Source: Prosopocoilus inquinatus
Lineage: Eukaryota; Arthropoda; Insecta; Coleoptera; Lucanidae
Length of the DNA: 64,000 nucleotides
Assembly (NCBI GenBank): GCA_036172665.1
Contig: CM069877.1
Span: forward strand, 21,415,001-21,479,000
Direction: 5' to 3'
Shown in pieces: positions 51,481 through 64,000 of this stretch (position 1 is the stretch's first letter; each line of letters begins with the position of its first letter). The translations under genes and the position numbers were made by a program. The notes under the pieces are model-generated. The model saw only the letters and a list, made by a program, of their open reading frames with translations, was not told where the DNA came from and did not search any database.

Positions 51481-54408
51481 CATCAAAGTTACTAGAGTCC
51501 ATCGAAACATCAAATAACATGATAGATAAGTAAGGATCGATTAGATACATCACAGGAACAACGCTAATGCGTGTTGTTTCATTTAAAACTATTTCCATCT
51601 TCTGCTGCGTCCGAAAATTTCGTATCTCACCATAGAGTTACTGGAGTCCATCGAAAAGTCAAATAACATAGTAGCTAAGTAAGGATCGATTAGATACATC
51701 ACAGGAATAACGCTAATACGTGTTGCTTTGTTTAAAACTATTTCCAGCTCCTGCTGCGCCCAAAAACTTCGTATCTCACATCAGAGTTACTAGAGTCCAT
51801 CGAAACGTCAAATAACATGATAGATGAGTAAGGATCGATTAGAAACATCACAGGAAAAACGCTAATGCGTGTTGTTTCATTTAAAACTATTTCCAGCTTC
51901 TGCTGCGTCCGAGAACTTTGTATCTCACATCAGAGTTACAGGAGTCCATCCAAACGTCAAATAACATGACAGATTAATAAGGATCGATTAGATACATCAC
52001 AGGAACAACGCTAATGCGTGTTGTTTCGTTTGAAACTATTTCCAGCTTCTGCTGCGTTGAAAAACTTTGTATCTCACATCAGAGTTACTGGAGTCCATCC
52101 AAACGTAAAATAACATGATAGATGAGTAAGGATCGATTAGATACAACACAGGAACAACGCTAATGCGTGTTGTTTCGTTTAAAACTATTTCCAGCTTCTG
52201 CTGCGTCCGAAAATTTCGTATCTCACCATAGAGTTACTGGAGTCCATCGAAACGTCAAATAACATAGTAGCTAAGTAAGGATCGATTAGATACATCACAG
52301 GAATAACGCTAATACGTGTTTTTTCGTTCAAAACTATTTCCAGCTTCTGCTGCGTCCAAAAACTTTGTATCTCACATCAGAGTTACTGGAGTCCATCCAA
52401 ACGTAAAATAACATGATAGATGAGTAAGGATCGATTAGATACATCACAGGAACAACGCTAATACGTGTTGCTTTGTTTAAAACTATTTCCAGCTCCTGCT
52501 GCGCCCAAAAACTTCGTATCTCACATCAGAGTTACTAGAGTCCATCGAAACATCAAATAACATGATAGATAAGTAAGGATCGATTAGATACATCACAGGA
52601 ACAACGCTAATGCGTGTTGTTTCATTTAAAACTATTTCCATCTTCTGCTGCGTCCGAAAACGTCGTATCTCACATCAGAGTTACTGGAGTCCATCGAAAC
52701 GTCAAATAACCTGATAGATAAGTAAGGATCGATTAGATACAGCACAGGAACAACGCTAATGCGTGTTGTTTCGTTTAAAACTATTTGTAGCTTCAGCTGC
52801 GTCCGAGAACTTCGTATCTCACATCAAAGTTACTGGAGTCCATCGAAACGCCAAATAACATGATAGATGAGTAAGGATCGATTAGATACAGCACAGGAAC
52901 AACGCTAATGCGTGTTGTTTCGTTTAAAACTATTTCTAGCTTCAGCTGCGTCCGAGAACTTCGTATCTCACATCAAAGTTACTGGAGTCCATCGAAACGC
53001 CAAATAACATGATAGATGAGTAAGGATCGATTAGATACATCACAGGAACAACGCTAATGCGTGTTGTTTCGTTTGAAACTTTTTCCAGCTTCTGCTGCTT
53101 TCAAAAACTTTTTATCTCACATCAGAGTTACTGGAGTCCATCCAAACGTAAAATAACATGATAGATGAGTAAGGATCGATTAGATACATCACAGGAACAA
53201 CGCTAATACGTGTTGTTTCATTTAAAACTATTTCCAGCTACAGCTGCGTCCGAGAACTTCGTATCTCACATCAAAGTTACTGGAGTCCATCGAAACGCCA
53301 AATAACATGATAGATGAGTAAGGATCGATTAGATACATCACAGGAACAACGCTAATGCGTGTTGTTTCCTTTAAAACTATTTCCAGCTTCTGCTGCGTCC
53401 GAAAATTTCGTATCTCACCATAGAGTTACTGGAGTCCATCGAAACGTCAAATAACATAGTAGCTAAGTAAGGATCGATTAGATACATCACAGGAATAACG
53501 CTAATACGTGTTGTTTCGTTCAAAACTATTTCCAGCTTCTGCTGCGTCCAAAAACTTTGTATCTCACATCAGAGTTACTGGAGTCCATCCAAACGTAAAA
53601 TAACATGATAGATGAGTAAGGATCGATTAGATACATCACGGGAACAACGCTAATACGTGTTGCTTTGTTTAAAACTATTTCCAGCTCCTGCTGCGCCCAA
53701 AAACTTCGTATCTCACATCAGAGTTACTAGAGTCCATCGGAACATCAAATAACATGATAGATAAGTAAGGATCGATTAGATACATCACAGGAACAACGCT
53801 AATGCGTGTTGTTTCATTTAAAACTATTTCCATCTTCTGCTGCGTCCGAAAATTTCGTATCTCACCATAGAGTTACTGGAGTCCATCGAAAAGTCAAATA
53901 ACATAGTAGCTAAGTAAGGATCGATTAGATACATCACAGGAATAACGCTAATACGTGATGTTTCGTTCAAAACTATTTCCAGCTTCTGCTGCGTCCAAAA
54001 ACTTTGTATCTCACATCAGAGTTACTGGAGTCCATCCAAACATAAAATAACATGATAGAGGAGTAAGGATCGATTAGGTACATCACAGGAACAACGCTAA
54101 TACGTGTTGCTTTGTTTAAAACTATTTCCAGCTCCTGCTGCGCCCAAAAACTTCGTATCTCACATCAGAGTTACTAGAGTCCATCGAAACGTCAAATAAC
54201 ATGATAGATGAGTAAGGATCGATTAGATACATCACAGGAAAAACGCTAATGCGTGTTGTTTGATTTAAAACTATTTCCAGCTTCTGCTGCGTCCGAGAAC
54301 TTTGTATCTCACATCAGAGTTACTGGAGTCCATCCAAACGTCAAATAACATGACAGATTAGTAAGGATCGATTACATACATCACAGGAACAACGCTAATA
54401 CGTGTTGT
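51481..54408 (+). repeat. Segmental duplication, copy A (2.9 kb)
   Basis: This stretch is closely repeated at about 59229-62156, exactly 52 monomers (7748 bp) downstream. The marker CACGGGAAC is at 53637 and 61385. A shorter related stretch is in both 28-mer copies (41124 and 45294). The copy diverges at its right end where AGCTACAG is replaced by AGCTTCTG. Confidence 0.8.
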
Positions 54409-57400
54409 TTCATTTAAAACTATTTCCAGCTACAGCTGCGTCCGAGAACTTCGTATCTCACATCAAAGTTACTGGAGTCCATCGAAACGCCAAATAACAT
54501 GATAGATGAGTAAGGATCGATTACATACATCACAGGAACAACGCTAATACGTGTTGTTTCGTTTAAAACTATTTCCAGCTTCTGCTGCGTCCGAAAACGT
54601 CGTATCTCACATCAGAGTTACTGGAGTCCATCCAAACGTCAAATAACCTGATAGATAAGTAAGGATCGATTAGATACAGCACAGGAACAACGCTAATGCG
54701 TGTTGTTTCGTTTAAAACTATTTCTAGCTTCAGCTGCGTCCGAGAACTTCGTATCTCACATCAAAGTTACTGGAGTCCATCGAAACGCCAAATAACATGA
54801 TAGATGAGTAAGGATCGATTAGATACATCACAGGAACAACGCTAATGCGTGTTGTTTCGTTTGAAACTTTTTCCAGCTTCTGCTGCGTTCAAAATCTTTG
54901 TATCTCACATCAGAGTTACTGGAGTCCATCCAAACGTAAAATAACATGATAGATGAGTAAGGATCGATTAGATACATCACAGGAACAACGCTAATACGTG
55001 TTGTTTCATTTAAAACTATTTCCAGCTACAGCTGCGTCCGAGAACTTCGTATCTCACATCAAAGTTACTGGAGTCCATCGAAACGCCAAATAACATGATA
55101 GATGAGTAAGGATCGATTAGATACATCACAGGAACAACGCTAATGCGTGTTGTTTCGTTTAAAACTATTTCCAGCTTCTGCTGCGTCCGAAAATTTCGTA
55201 TCTCACCATAGAGTTACTAGAGTCCTTCGAAACGTCAAATAACATAGTAGCTAAGTAAGGATCGATTAGATACAGCACAGGAACAACGCTAATGCGTGTT
55301 GTTTCGTTTAAAACTATTTCTAGCTTCAGCTGCGTCCGAGAACTTCGTATCTCACATCAGAGTTACTGGAGTCCATCCAAACGTAAAATAACATGATAGA
55401 TGAGTAAGGATCGATTAGATGCATCACAGGAACAACGCTAATACGTGTTGTTTCATTTAAAACTATTTCCAGCTACAGCTGCGTCCGAGAACTTCGTATC
55501 TCACATCAAAGTTACTGGAGTCCATCGAAACGCCAAATAACATGATAGATGAGTTAGGATCGATTAGATACATCACAGGAACAACGCTAAAGCGTGTTGT
55601 TTCGTTTAAAACTATTTCCAGCTTCTGCTGCGTCCAAAAACTTTGTATCTCACATCAGAGTTACTGGAGTCCATCCAAACATAAAATAACATGATAGATG
55701 AGTAAGGATCTATTAGGTACATCACAGGAACAACGCTAATACGTGTTGCTTTGTTTAAAACTATTTCCAGCTCCTGCTGCGCCCAAAAACTTCGTATCTC
55801 ACATCAGAGTTACTAGAGTCCATCGAAACGTCAAATAACATGATAGATGAGTAAGGATCGATTAGATACATCACACGAACAACGCTAATGCGTGTTGTTT
55901 CTTTTAAAACTATTTCCAGCTTCTGCTGCGTCCGAGAACTTTGTATCTCACATCAGAGTTACTGGAGTCCATCAAAACGTCAAATAACATGATAGATGAG
56001 TAAGGATCGATTACATACATCACAGGAACAACGCTAATACGTGTTGTTTCGTTTAAAACTATTTCCAGCTTCTGCTGCGTCCGAAAACGTCGTATCTCAC
56101 ATCAGAGTTACTGGAGTCCATCGAAACGTCAAATAACCTGATAGATAAGTAAGGATCGATTAGATACAGCACAGGAACAACGCTAATGCGTGTTGTTTCG
56201 TTTGAAACTATTTCCAGCTTCTGCTGCGTTCAAAAACTTTGTATCTCACATCAGAGTTACTGGAGTCCATCCAAACGTAAAATAACATGATAGATGAGTA
56301 AGGATCGATTAGATACATCACAGGAACAACGCTAATACGTGTTGTTTCATTTAAAACTATTTCCAGCTACAGCTGCGTCCGAGAACTTCGTATCTCACAT
56401 CAAAGTTACTGGAGTCCATCGAAACGCCAAATAACATGATAGATGAGTAAGGATCGATTAGATACATCACAGGAACAACGCTAATGCGTGTTGTTTCGTT
56501 TAAAACTATTTCCAGCTTCTGCTGCGTCCGAAAATTTCGTATCTCACCATAGAGTTACTGGAGTCCATCGAAACGTCAAATAACATAGTAGCTAAGTAAG
56601 GATCGATTACATACATCACAGGAATAACGCTAATACGTGTTGTTTCGTTCAAAACTATTTCCAGCTTCTGCTGCGTCCAAAAACTTTGTATCTCACATCA
56701 GAGTTACTGGAGTCCATCCAAACGTAAAATAACATGATAGGTGAGTAAGGATCGATTAGATACATCACAGGAACAACGCTAATACGTGTTGCTTTGTTTA
56801 AAACTATTTCCAGCTCTTGCTGCGTCCGAAAACGTCGTATCTCACATCAGAGTTACTGGAGTCCATCGAAACGTCAAATAACCTGATAGATAAGTAAGGA
56901 TCGATTAGATACAGCACAGGAACAACGCTAATGCGTGTTGTTTCGTTTAAAACTATTTCTAGCTTCTGCTGCGTCCGAGAATTTCGTATCTCACATCAAA
57001 GTTACTGGAGTCCATCCAAACGTAAAATAACATGATAGATGAGTAAGGATCGATTAGATACATCACAGGAACAACGCTAATACGTGTTGTTTCATTTAAA
57101 ACTATTTCCAGCTACAGCTGCGTCCGAGAACTTCGTATCTCACATCAAAGTTACTGGAGTTAATCGAAACGCCAAATAACATGATAGATGAGTAAGGATC
57201 GATTAGATACATCACAGGAACAACGCTAATGCGTGTTGTTTCGTTTAAAACTATTTCCAGCTTCTGCTGCCTCCGAAAATTTCGTATCTCACCATAGAGT
57301 TACTAGAGTCCATCGAAACGTCAAATAACATAGTAGCTAAGTAAGGATCGATTAGATACAGCACAGGAACAACGCTAATACGTGTTGTTTCGTTTAAAAC

Positions 57401-59228
57401 TATTTCTAGCTTCAGCTGCGTCCGAGAACTTCGTATCTCACATCAAAGTTACTGGAGTCCATCGAAACGCCAAATAACATGATAGATGAGTAAGGATCGA
57501 TTAGATACATCACAGGAACAACGCTAATGCGTGTTGTTTCGTTTGAAACTATTTCCAGCTTCTGCTGCGTTGAAAAACTTTGTATCTCACATCAGAGTTA
57601 CTGGAGTCCATCCAAACGTAAAATAACATGATAGATGGGTAAGGATCGATTAGATACATCACAGGAAAAACGCTAATGCGTGTTGTTTCATTTAAAACTA
57701 TTTCCAGCTTCTGCTGCGTCCGAGAACTTTGTATCTCACATCAGAGTTACAGGAGTCCATCCAAACGTCAAATAACATGACAGATTAGTAAGGATCGATT
57801 ACATACATCACAGGAACAACGCTAATACGTGTTGTTTCGTTTAAAACTATTTCTAGCTTCAGCTGCGTCCGAGAACTTCGTATCTCACATCAAAGTTACT
57901 GGAGTCCATCGAAACGCCAAATAACATGATAGATGAGTAAGGATCGATTAGATACATCACAGGAACAACGCTAATACGTGTTGTTTCATTTAAAACTATT
58001 TCCAGCTACAGATGCGTCCGAGAACTTCGTATATCACATCAAAGTTACTGGAGTCCATCGAAACGCCAAATAACATGATAGATGAGTTAGGATCGATTAG
58101 ATACATCACAGGAACAACGCTAAAGCGTGTTGTTTCGTTTAAAACTACTTCCAGCTTCTGCTGCGTCCAAAAACTTTGTATCTCACATCAGAGTTACTGG
58201 AGTCCATCCAAACATAAAATAACATGATAGATGAGTAAGGATCGATTAGGTACATCACAGGAACAACGCTAATACGTGTTGCTTTGTTTAAAACAATTTC
58301 CAGCTCCTGCTGCGCCCAAAAACTTCGTATCTCACATCAGAGTTACTAGAGTCCATCGAAACGTCAAATAACATGATAGATGAGTAAGGATCGATTAGAT
58401 ACATCACAGGGACAACGCTAATGCGTGTTGTTTCTTTTAAAACTATTTCCAGCTTCTGCTGCGTCCGAGAACTTTGTATCTCACATCAGAGTTACTGGAG
58501 TCCATCCAAACGTCAAATAACATGATAGATGAGTAAGGATCGATTACATACATCACAGGAACAACGCTAATACGTGTTGTTTCGTTTAAAACTATTTCCA
58601 GCTTCTGCTGCGTCCGAAAACGTCGTATCTCACATCAGAGTTACTGGAGTCCATCGAAACGTCAAATAACCTGATAGATAAGTAAGGATCGATTAGATAC
58701 AGCACAGGAACAACGCTAATGCGTGTTGTTTCGTTTAAAACTATTTCTAGCTTCAGCTGCGTCCGAGAACTTCGTATCTCACATCAAAGTTACTGGAGTC
58801 CATCGAAACGCCAAATAACATGATAGATGAGTAAGGATCGATTAGATACATCACAGGAACAACGCTAATGCGTGTTGTTTCGTTTAAAACTATTTCCAGC
58901 TTCTGCTGCGTCCGAAAATTTCGTATCTCACCATAGAGTTACTGGAGTCCATCGAAACGTCAAATAACATAGTAGCTAAGTAAGGATCGATTAGATACAT
59001 CACAGGAATAACGCTAATACGTGTTGTTTCGTTCAAAACTATTTCCAGCTTCTGCTGCGTCCAAAAACTTTGTATCTCACATCAGAGTTACTGGAGTCCA
59101 TCCAAACGTAAAATAACATGATAGATGAGTAAGGATCGATTAGATACATCACAGGAACAACGCTAATACGTGTTGCTTTGTTTAAAACTATTTCCAGCTC
59201 CTGCTGCGCCCAAAAACTTCGTATCTCA
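54409..59228 (+). repeat. Zone 7 mosaic between the two 2.9-kb copies
   Basis: These are monomers of zone 7 types. About 55130-55870 recurs at about 62430-63170 (offset 7301 bp, 49 monomers), marked by GAGTCCTTCG at 55220 and 62521 and by GGATCTATTAGG. The unit at 57965 onward repeats the stretch at 37855 and 42025 with CAGATGCGTCC and GAGTTAGG. No gene is present. Confidence 0.7.
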
Positions 59229-62156
59229 CATCAGAGTTACTAGAGTCCATCGAAACATCAAATAACATGATAGATAAGTAAGGATCGATTAGATACATCA
59301 CAGGAACAACGCTAATGCGTGTTGTTTCATTTAAAACTATTTCCATCTTCTGCTGCGTCCGAAAATTTCGTATCTCACCATAGAGTTACTGGAGTCCATC
59401 GAAAAGTCAAATAACATAGTAGCTAAGTAAGGATCGATTAGATACATCACAGGAATAACGCTAATACGTGTTGCTTTGTTTAAAACTATTTCCAGCTCCT
59501 GCTGCGCCCAAAAACTTCGTATCTCACATCAGAGTTACTAGAGTCCATCGAAACGTCAAATAACATGATAGATGAGTAAGGATCGATTAGATACATCACA
59601 GGAAAAACGCTAATGCGTGTTGTTTCATTTAAAACTATTTCCAGCTTCTGCTGCGTCCGAGAACTTTGTATCTCACATCAGAGTTACAGGAGTCCATCCA
59701 AACGTCAAATAACATGACAGATTAATAAGGATCGATTAGATACATAACAGGAACAACGCTAATGCGTGTTGTTTCGTTTGAAACTATTTCCAGCTTCTGC
59801 TGCGTTGAAAAACTTTGTATCTCACATCAGAGTTACTGGAGTCCATCCAAACGTAAAATAACATGATAGATGAGTAAGGATCGATTAGATACATCACAGG
59901 AACAACGCTAATGCGTGTTGTTTCGTTTAAAACTATTTCCAGCTTCTGCTGCGTCCGAAAATTTCGTATCTCACCATAGAGTTACTGGAGTCCATCGAAA
60001 CGTCAAATAACATAGTAGCTAAGTAAGGATCGATTAGATACATCACAGGAATAACGCTAATACGTGTTGTTTCGTTCAAAACTATTTCCAGCTTCTGCTG
60101 CGTCCAAAAACTTTGTATCTCACATCAGAGTTACTGGAGTCCATCCAAACGTAAAATAACATGATAGATGAGTAAGGATCGATTAGATACATCACAGGAA
60201 CAACGCTAATACGTGTTGCTTTGTTTAAAACTATTTCCAGCTCCTGCTGCGCCCAAAAACTTCGTATCTCACATCAGAGTTACTAGAGTCCATCGAAACA
60301 TCAAATAACATGATAGATAAGTAAGGATCGATTAGATACATCACAGGAACAACGCTAATGCGTGTTGTTTCATTTAAAACTATTTCCATCTTCTGCTGCG
60401 TCCGAAAACGTCGTATCTCACATCAGAGTTACTGGAGTCCATCGAAACGTCAAATAACCTGATAGATAAGTAAGGATCGATTAGATACAGCACAGGAACA
60501 ACGCTAATGCGTGTTGTTTCGTTTAAAACTATTTGTAGCTTCAGCTGCGTCCGAGAACTTCGTATCTCACATCAAAGTTACTGGAGTCCATCGAAACGCC
60601 AAATAACATGATAGATGAGTAAGGATCGATTAGATACAGCACAGGAACAACGCTAATGCGTGTTGTTTCGTTTAAAACTATTTCTAGCTTCAGCTGCGTC
60701 CGAGAACTTCGTATCTCACATCAAAGTTACTGGAGTCCATCGAAACGCCAAATAACATGATAGATGAGTAAGGATCGATTAGATACATCACAGGAACAAC
60801 GCTAATGCGTGTTGTTTCGTTTGAAACTTTTTCCAGCTTCTGCTGCTTTCAAAAACTTTGTATCTCACATCAGAGTTACTGGAGTCCATCCAAACGTAAA
60901 ATAACATGATAGATGAGTAAGGATCGATTAGATACATCACAGGAACAACGCTAATACGTGTTGTTTCATTTAAAACTATTTCCAGCTACAGCTGCGTCCG
61001 AGAACTTCGTATCTCACATCAAAGTTACTGGAGTCCATCGAAACGCCAAATAACATGATAGATGAGTAAGGATCGATTAGATACATCACAGGAACAACGC
61101 TAATGCGTGTTGTTTCGTTTAAAACTATTTCCAGCTTCTGCTGCGTCCGAAAATTTCGTATCTCACCATAGAGTTACTGGAGTCCATCGAAACGTCAAAT
61201 AACATAGTAGCTAAGTAAGGATCGATTAGATACATCACAGGAATAACGCTAATACGTGTTGTTTCGTTCAAAACTATTTCCAGCTTCTGCTGCGTCCAAA
61301 AACTTTGTATCTCACATCAGAGTTACTGGAGTCCATCCAAACGTAAAATAACATGATAGATGAGTAAGGATCGATTAGATACATCACGGGAACAACGCTA
61401 ATACGTGTTGCTTTGTTTAAAACTATTTCCAGCTCCTGCTGCGCCCAAAAACTTCGTATCTCACATCAGAGTTACTAGAGTCCATCGGAACATCAAATAA
61501 CATGATAGATAAGTAAGGATCGATTAGATACATCACAGGAACAACGCTAATGCGTGTTGTTTCATTTAAAACTATTTCCATCTTCTGCTGCGTCCGAAAA
61601 TTTCGTATCTCACCATAGAGTTACTGGAGTCCATCGAAAAGTCAAATAACATAGCAGCTAAGTAAGGATCGATTAGATACATCACAGGAATAACGCTAAT
61701 ACGTGATGTTTCGTTCAAAACTATTTCCAGCTTCTGCTGCGTCCAAAAACTTTGTATCTCACATCAGAGTTACTGGAGTCCATCCAAACATAAAATAACA
61801 TGATAGAGGAGTAAGGATCGATTAGGTACATCACAGGAACAACGCTAATACGTGTTGCTTTGTTTAAAACTATTTCCAGCTCCTGCTGCGCCCAAAAACT
61901 TCGTATCTCACATCAGAGTTACTAGAGTCCATCGAAACGTCAAATAACATGATAGATGAGTAAGGATCGATTAGATACATCACAGGAAAAACGCTAATGC
62001 GTGTTGTTTGATTTAAAACTATTTCCAGCTTCTGCTGCGTCCGAGAACTTTGTATCTCACATCAGAGTTACTGGAGTCCATCCAAACGTCAAATAACATG
62101 ACAGATTAGTAAGGATCGATTACATACATCACAGGAACAACGCTAATACGTGTTGT
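59229..62156 (+). repeat. Segmental duplication, copy B (2.9 kb)
   Basis: This is the copy of 51481-54408. Private changes include ATAGCAGCTAAG at 61651, where copy A has ATAGTAGCTAAG. Confidence 0.8.
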
Positions 62157-64000
62157 TTCGTTTAAAACTATTTCCAGCTTCTGCTGCGTCCGAAAACGTC
62201 GTATCTCACATCAGAGTTACTGGAGTCCATCCAAACGTAAAATAACATGATAGATGAGTAATTATCGATTAGATGCATCACAGGAACAACGCTAATACGT
62301 GTTGTTTCATTTAAAACTATTTCCAGCTACAGCTGCGTCCGAGAACTTCGTATCTCACATCAAAGTTACTGGAGTTAATCGAAACGCCAAATAACATGAT
62401 AGATGAGTAAGGATCGATTAGATACATCACAGGAACAACGCTAATGCGTGTTGTTTCGTTTAAAACTATTTCCAGCTTCTGCTGCGTCCGAAAATTTCGT
62501 ATCTCACCATAGAGTTACTAGAGTCCTTCGAAACGTCAAATAACATAGTAGCTAAGTAAGGATCGATTAGATACAGCACAGGAACAACGCTAATGCGTGT
62601 TGTTTCGTTTAAAACTATTTCTAGCTTCAGCTGCGTCCGAGAACTTCGTATCTCACATCAGAGTTACTGGAGTCCATCCAAACGTAAAATAACATGATAG
62701 ATGAGTAAGGATCGATTAGATGCATCACAGGAACAACGCTAATACGTGTTGTTTCATTTAAAACTATTTCCAGCTACAGCTGCGTCCGAGAACTTCGTAT
62801 CTCACATCAAAGTTACTGGAGTCCATCGAAACGCCAAATAACATGATAGATGAGTTAGGATCGATTAGATACATCACAGGAACAACGCTAAAGCGTGTTG
62901 TTTCGTTTAAAACTATTTCCAGCTTCTGCTGCGTCCAAAAACTTTGTATCTCACATCAGAGTTACTGGAGTCCATCCAAACATAAAATAACATGATAGAT
63001 GAGTAAGGATCTATTAGGTACATCACAGGAACAACGCTAATACGTGTTGCTTTGTTTAAAACTATTTCCAGCTCCTGCTGCGCCCAAAAACTTAGTATCT
63101 CACATCAGAGTTACTAGAGTCCATCGAAACGTCAAATAACATGATAGATGAGTAAGGATCGATTAGATACATCACAGGAACAACGCTAATGCGTGTTGTT
63201 TCGTTTAAAACTATTTCCAGCTTCTGCTGCGTCCGATAATTTCGTATCTCACCATAGAGTTACTGGAGTCCATCGAAACGTCAAATAACATAGTAGCTAA
63301 GTAAGGATCGATTACATACATCACAGGAATAACGCTAATACGTGTTGTTTCGTTCAAAACTATTTCCAGCTTCTGCTGCGTCCAAAAACTTTGTATCTCA
63401 CATCAGAGTTACTGGAGTCCATCCAAACGTAAAATAACATGATAGGTGAGTAAGGATCGATTAGATACATCACAGGAACAACGCTAATACGTGTTGTTTC
63501 GTTTAAAACTATTTCCAGCTTCTGCTGCGTCCGAAAACGTCGTATCTCACATCAGAGTTACTGGAGTCCATCGAAACGTCAAATAACCTGATAGATAAGT
63601 AAGGATCGATTGGATACAGCACAGGAACAACGCTAATGCGTGTTGTTTCGTTTAAAACTATTTCTAGCTTCTGCTGCGTCCGAGAACTTCGTATCTCACA
63701 TCAAAGTTACTGGAGTCCATCCAAACGTAAAATAACATGATAGATGAGTAAGGATCGATTAGATGCATCACAGGAACAACGCTAATACGTGTTGTTTCAT
63801 TTAAAACTATTTCCAGCTACAGCTGCGTCCGAGAACTTCGTATCTCACATCAAAGTTACTGGAGTCCATCGAAACGTCAAATAACCTGATAGATAAGTAA
63901 GGATCGATTAGATACAGCACAGGAACAACGCTAATGCGTGATGTTTCGTTTAAAACTATTTCTAGCTTCAGCTGCGTCCGAGAACTTCGTATCTCACATC
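62157..64000 (+). repeat. Zone 7 right end, array continues past the window
   Basis: About 12 monomers, the first part repeating 55130-55870. GATAGGTGAG recurs at about 63442. The last unit starts at 63864 and is cut after 137 bp, so the array does not end here. Confidence 0.85.

Larger units (their letters stand above)
1..64000 (+). repeat. 149-bp satellite DNA array, 430 complete monomers plus one partial
   Basis: Every part of the window is a variant of one 149-bp unit, always in the same orientation. Unit starts at 1, 150, 299, 448 and 597 fix the period. In monomer coordinates the best conserved stretch is about 39-70, containing GATCGATTAGATACATCACA followed by GGAACAACGCTAA. Positions 5-37 and 78-130 carry most variants. 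The last unit starts at 63864 and is cut by the window end. Summing all length variants I found gives exactly 430 units before that point, so no hidden insertion is needed. In each forward frame the GATAGATGAGTAAGG block usually contains a stop, so the array is non-coding. A centromeric or pericentromeric role is inferred from architecture only. The species is not recognised. Confidence 0.97.
37313..64000 (+). repeat. Zone 7: second satellite subfamily with 28-monomer HOR
   Basis: Roughly 180 monomers share variants rare or absent to the left: ACGTAAAATAAC or ACATAAAATAAC, CTCACCATAGAG, GTAGCTAAG, ACCTGATAG, AGCTACAGCTGCG, TGCGCCCAAAA, TTGCTTTGTTT and TTACATACATC. Two tandem 4170-bp units come first, followed by recombined partial copies to the window end. 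Odd lengths are three 147-bp units and one 150-bp unit. No gene or unique sequence is present. Confidence 0.9.

Noticed and set aside
1..64000. CRISPR array
   Set aside because: Regular spacing could suggest it, but there are no unique spacers. The full 149-bp unit is repeated, and the array is far longer than CRISPR arrays.
1..64000. Coding tandem repeats (a giant repetitive surface or silk-like protein)
   Set aside because: 149 is not a multiple of three and stop codons occur in all forward frames in the GATAGATGAGTAAGG block, so no long frame exists.
1..64000. Array of replication-origin iterons or a bacterial repeat region
   Set aside because: Hundreds of 149-bp units with nested higher-order repeats and no adjacent genes do not fit plasmid iterons or known bacterial repeats. 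A eukaryotic satellite is much simpler.
1..64000. Primate alpha satellite or another named family
   Set aside because: The unit is 149 bp rather than 171 bp and I recognise no alpha-satellite sequence. I could not match it to a family from memory, so no name is given.

Overview
The whole 64-kb window is one uninterrupted head-to-tail satellite DNA array. I find no protein-coding gene, no tRNA or rRNA gene, no transposon, no CRISPR array and no unique-sequence island. The monomer is 149 bp, phased here so that each unit begins at GTCC(A)TC. Marking unit starts by eye gives 430 complete monomers from base 1 to 63863 plus a 137-bp partial unit at the right end. The bookkeeping closes exactly: 430 x 149 = 64070, and 22 units of unusual length account for the missing 207 bp. 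These are ten of 148 bp, three of 150, three of 147, four of 103, one of 131 and one of 157. All units lie on the same strand.

An array of this size, with a nucleosome-sized unit and nested higher-order repeats (HORs), is typical of eukaryotic centromeric or pericentromeric heterochromatin. I do not recognise the family or species. The first monomer is about 40% GC and has 10 CpGs in 149 bp, more than its base composition predicts. That argues weakly against a heavily CpG-methylated vertebrate or plant genome and fits many invertebrates or fungi.

Layout. (1) 1-6109: a 16-monomer HOR of 2384 bp, with two full tandem copies and a shortened third. (2) 6110-14449: a 14-monomer period of 2085 bp with internal rearrangement. 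(3) 14450-18024: a mixed block, then a 6-monomer (894 bp) derivative of the 16-mer. (4) 18025-23089: a mosaic second copy of material from zones 2 and 3. (5) 23090-28146: a rearranged zone holding three of the four 103-bp truncated monomers and one 131-bp monomer with a perfect hairpin. (6) 28147 to about 37312: 16-mer-derived material again, with a tandem repeat of 2189 bp and a duplication at an offset of about 4.03 kb. (7) About 37313-64000: a distinct monomer subfamily organised around a 28-monomer, 4170-bp HOR, with two nearly identical tandem copies followed by recombined partial copies.

Monomer phase is kept through nearly all junctions. This points to unequal homologous exchange and gene conversion between monomers as the main force, with rarer slippage, microhomology deletion and template switching leaving the odd-length units. 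The few open frames above 70 codons are by-products: they appear where a stop codon is mutated or where an indel makes the local period divisible by three. All repeat comparisons were made by eye, so copy boundaries are good to roughly one monomer unless an exact breakpoint is given.
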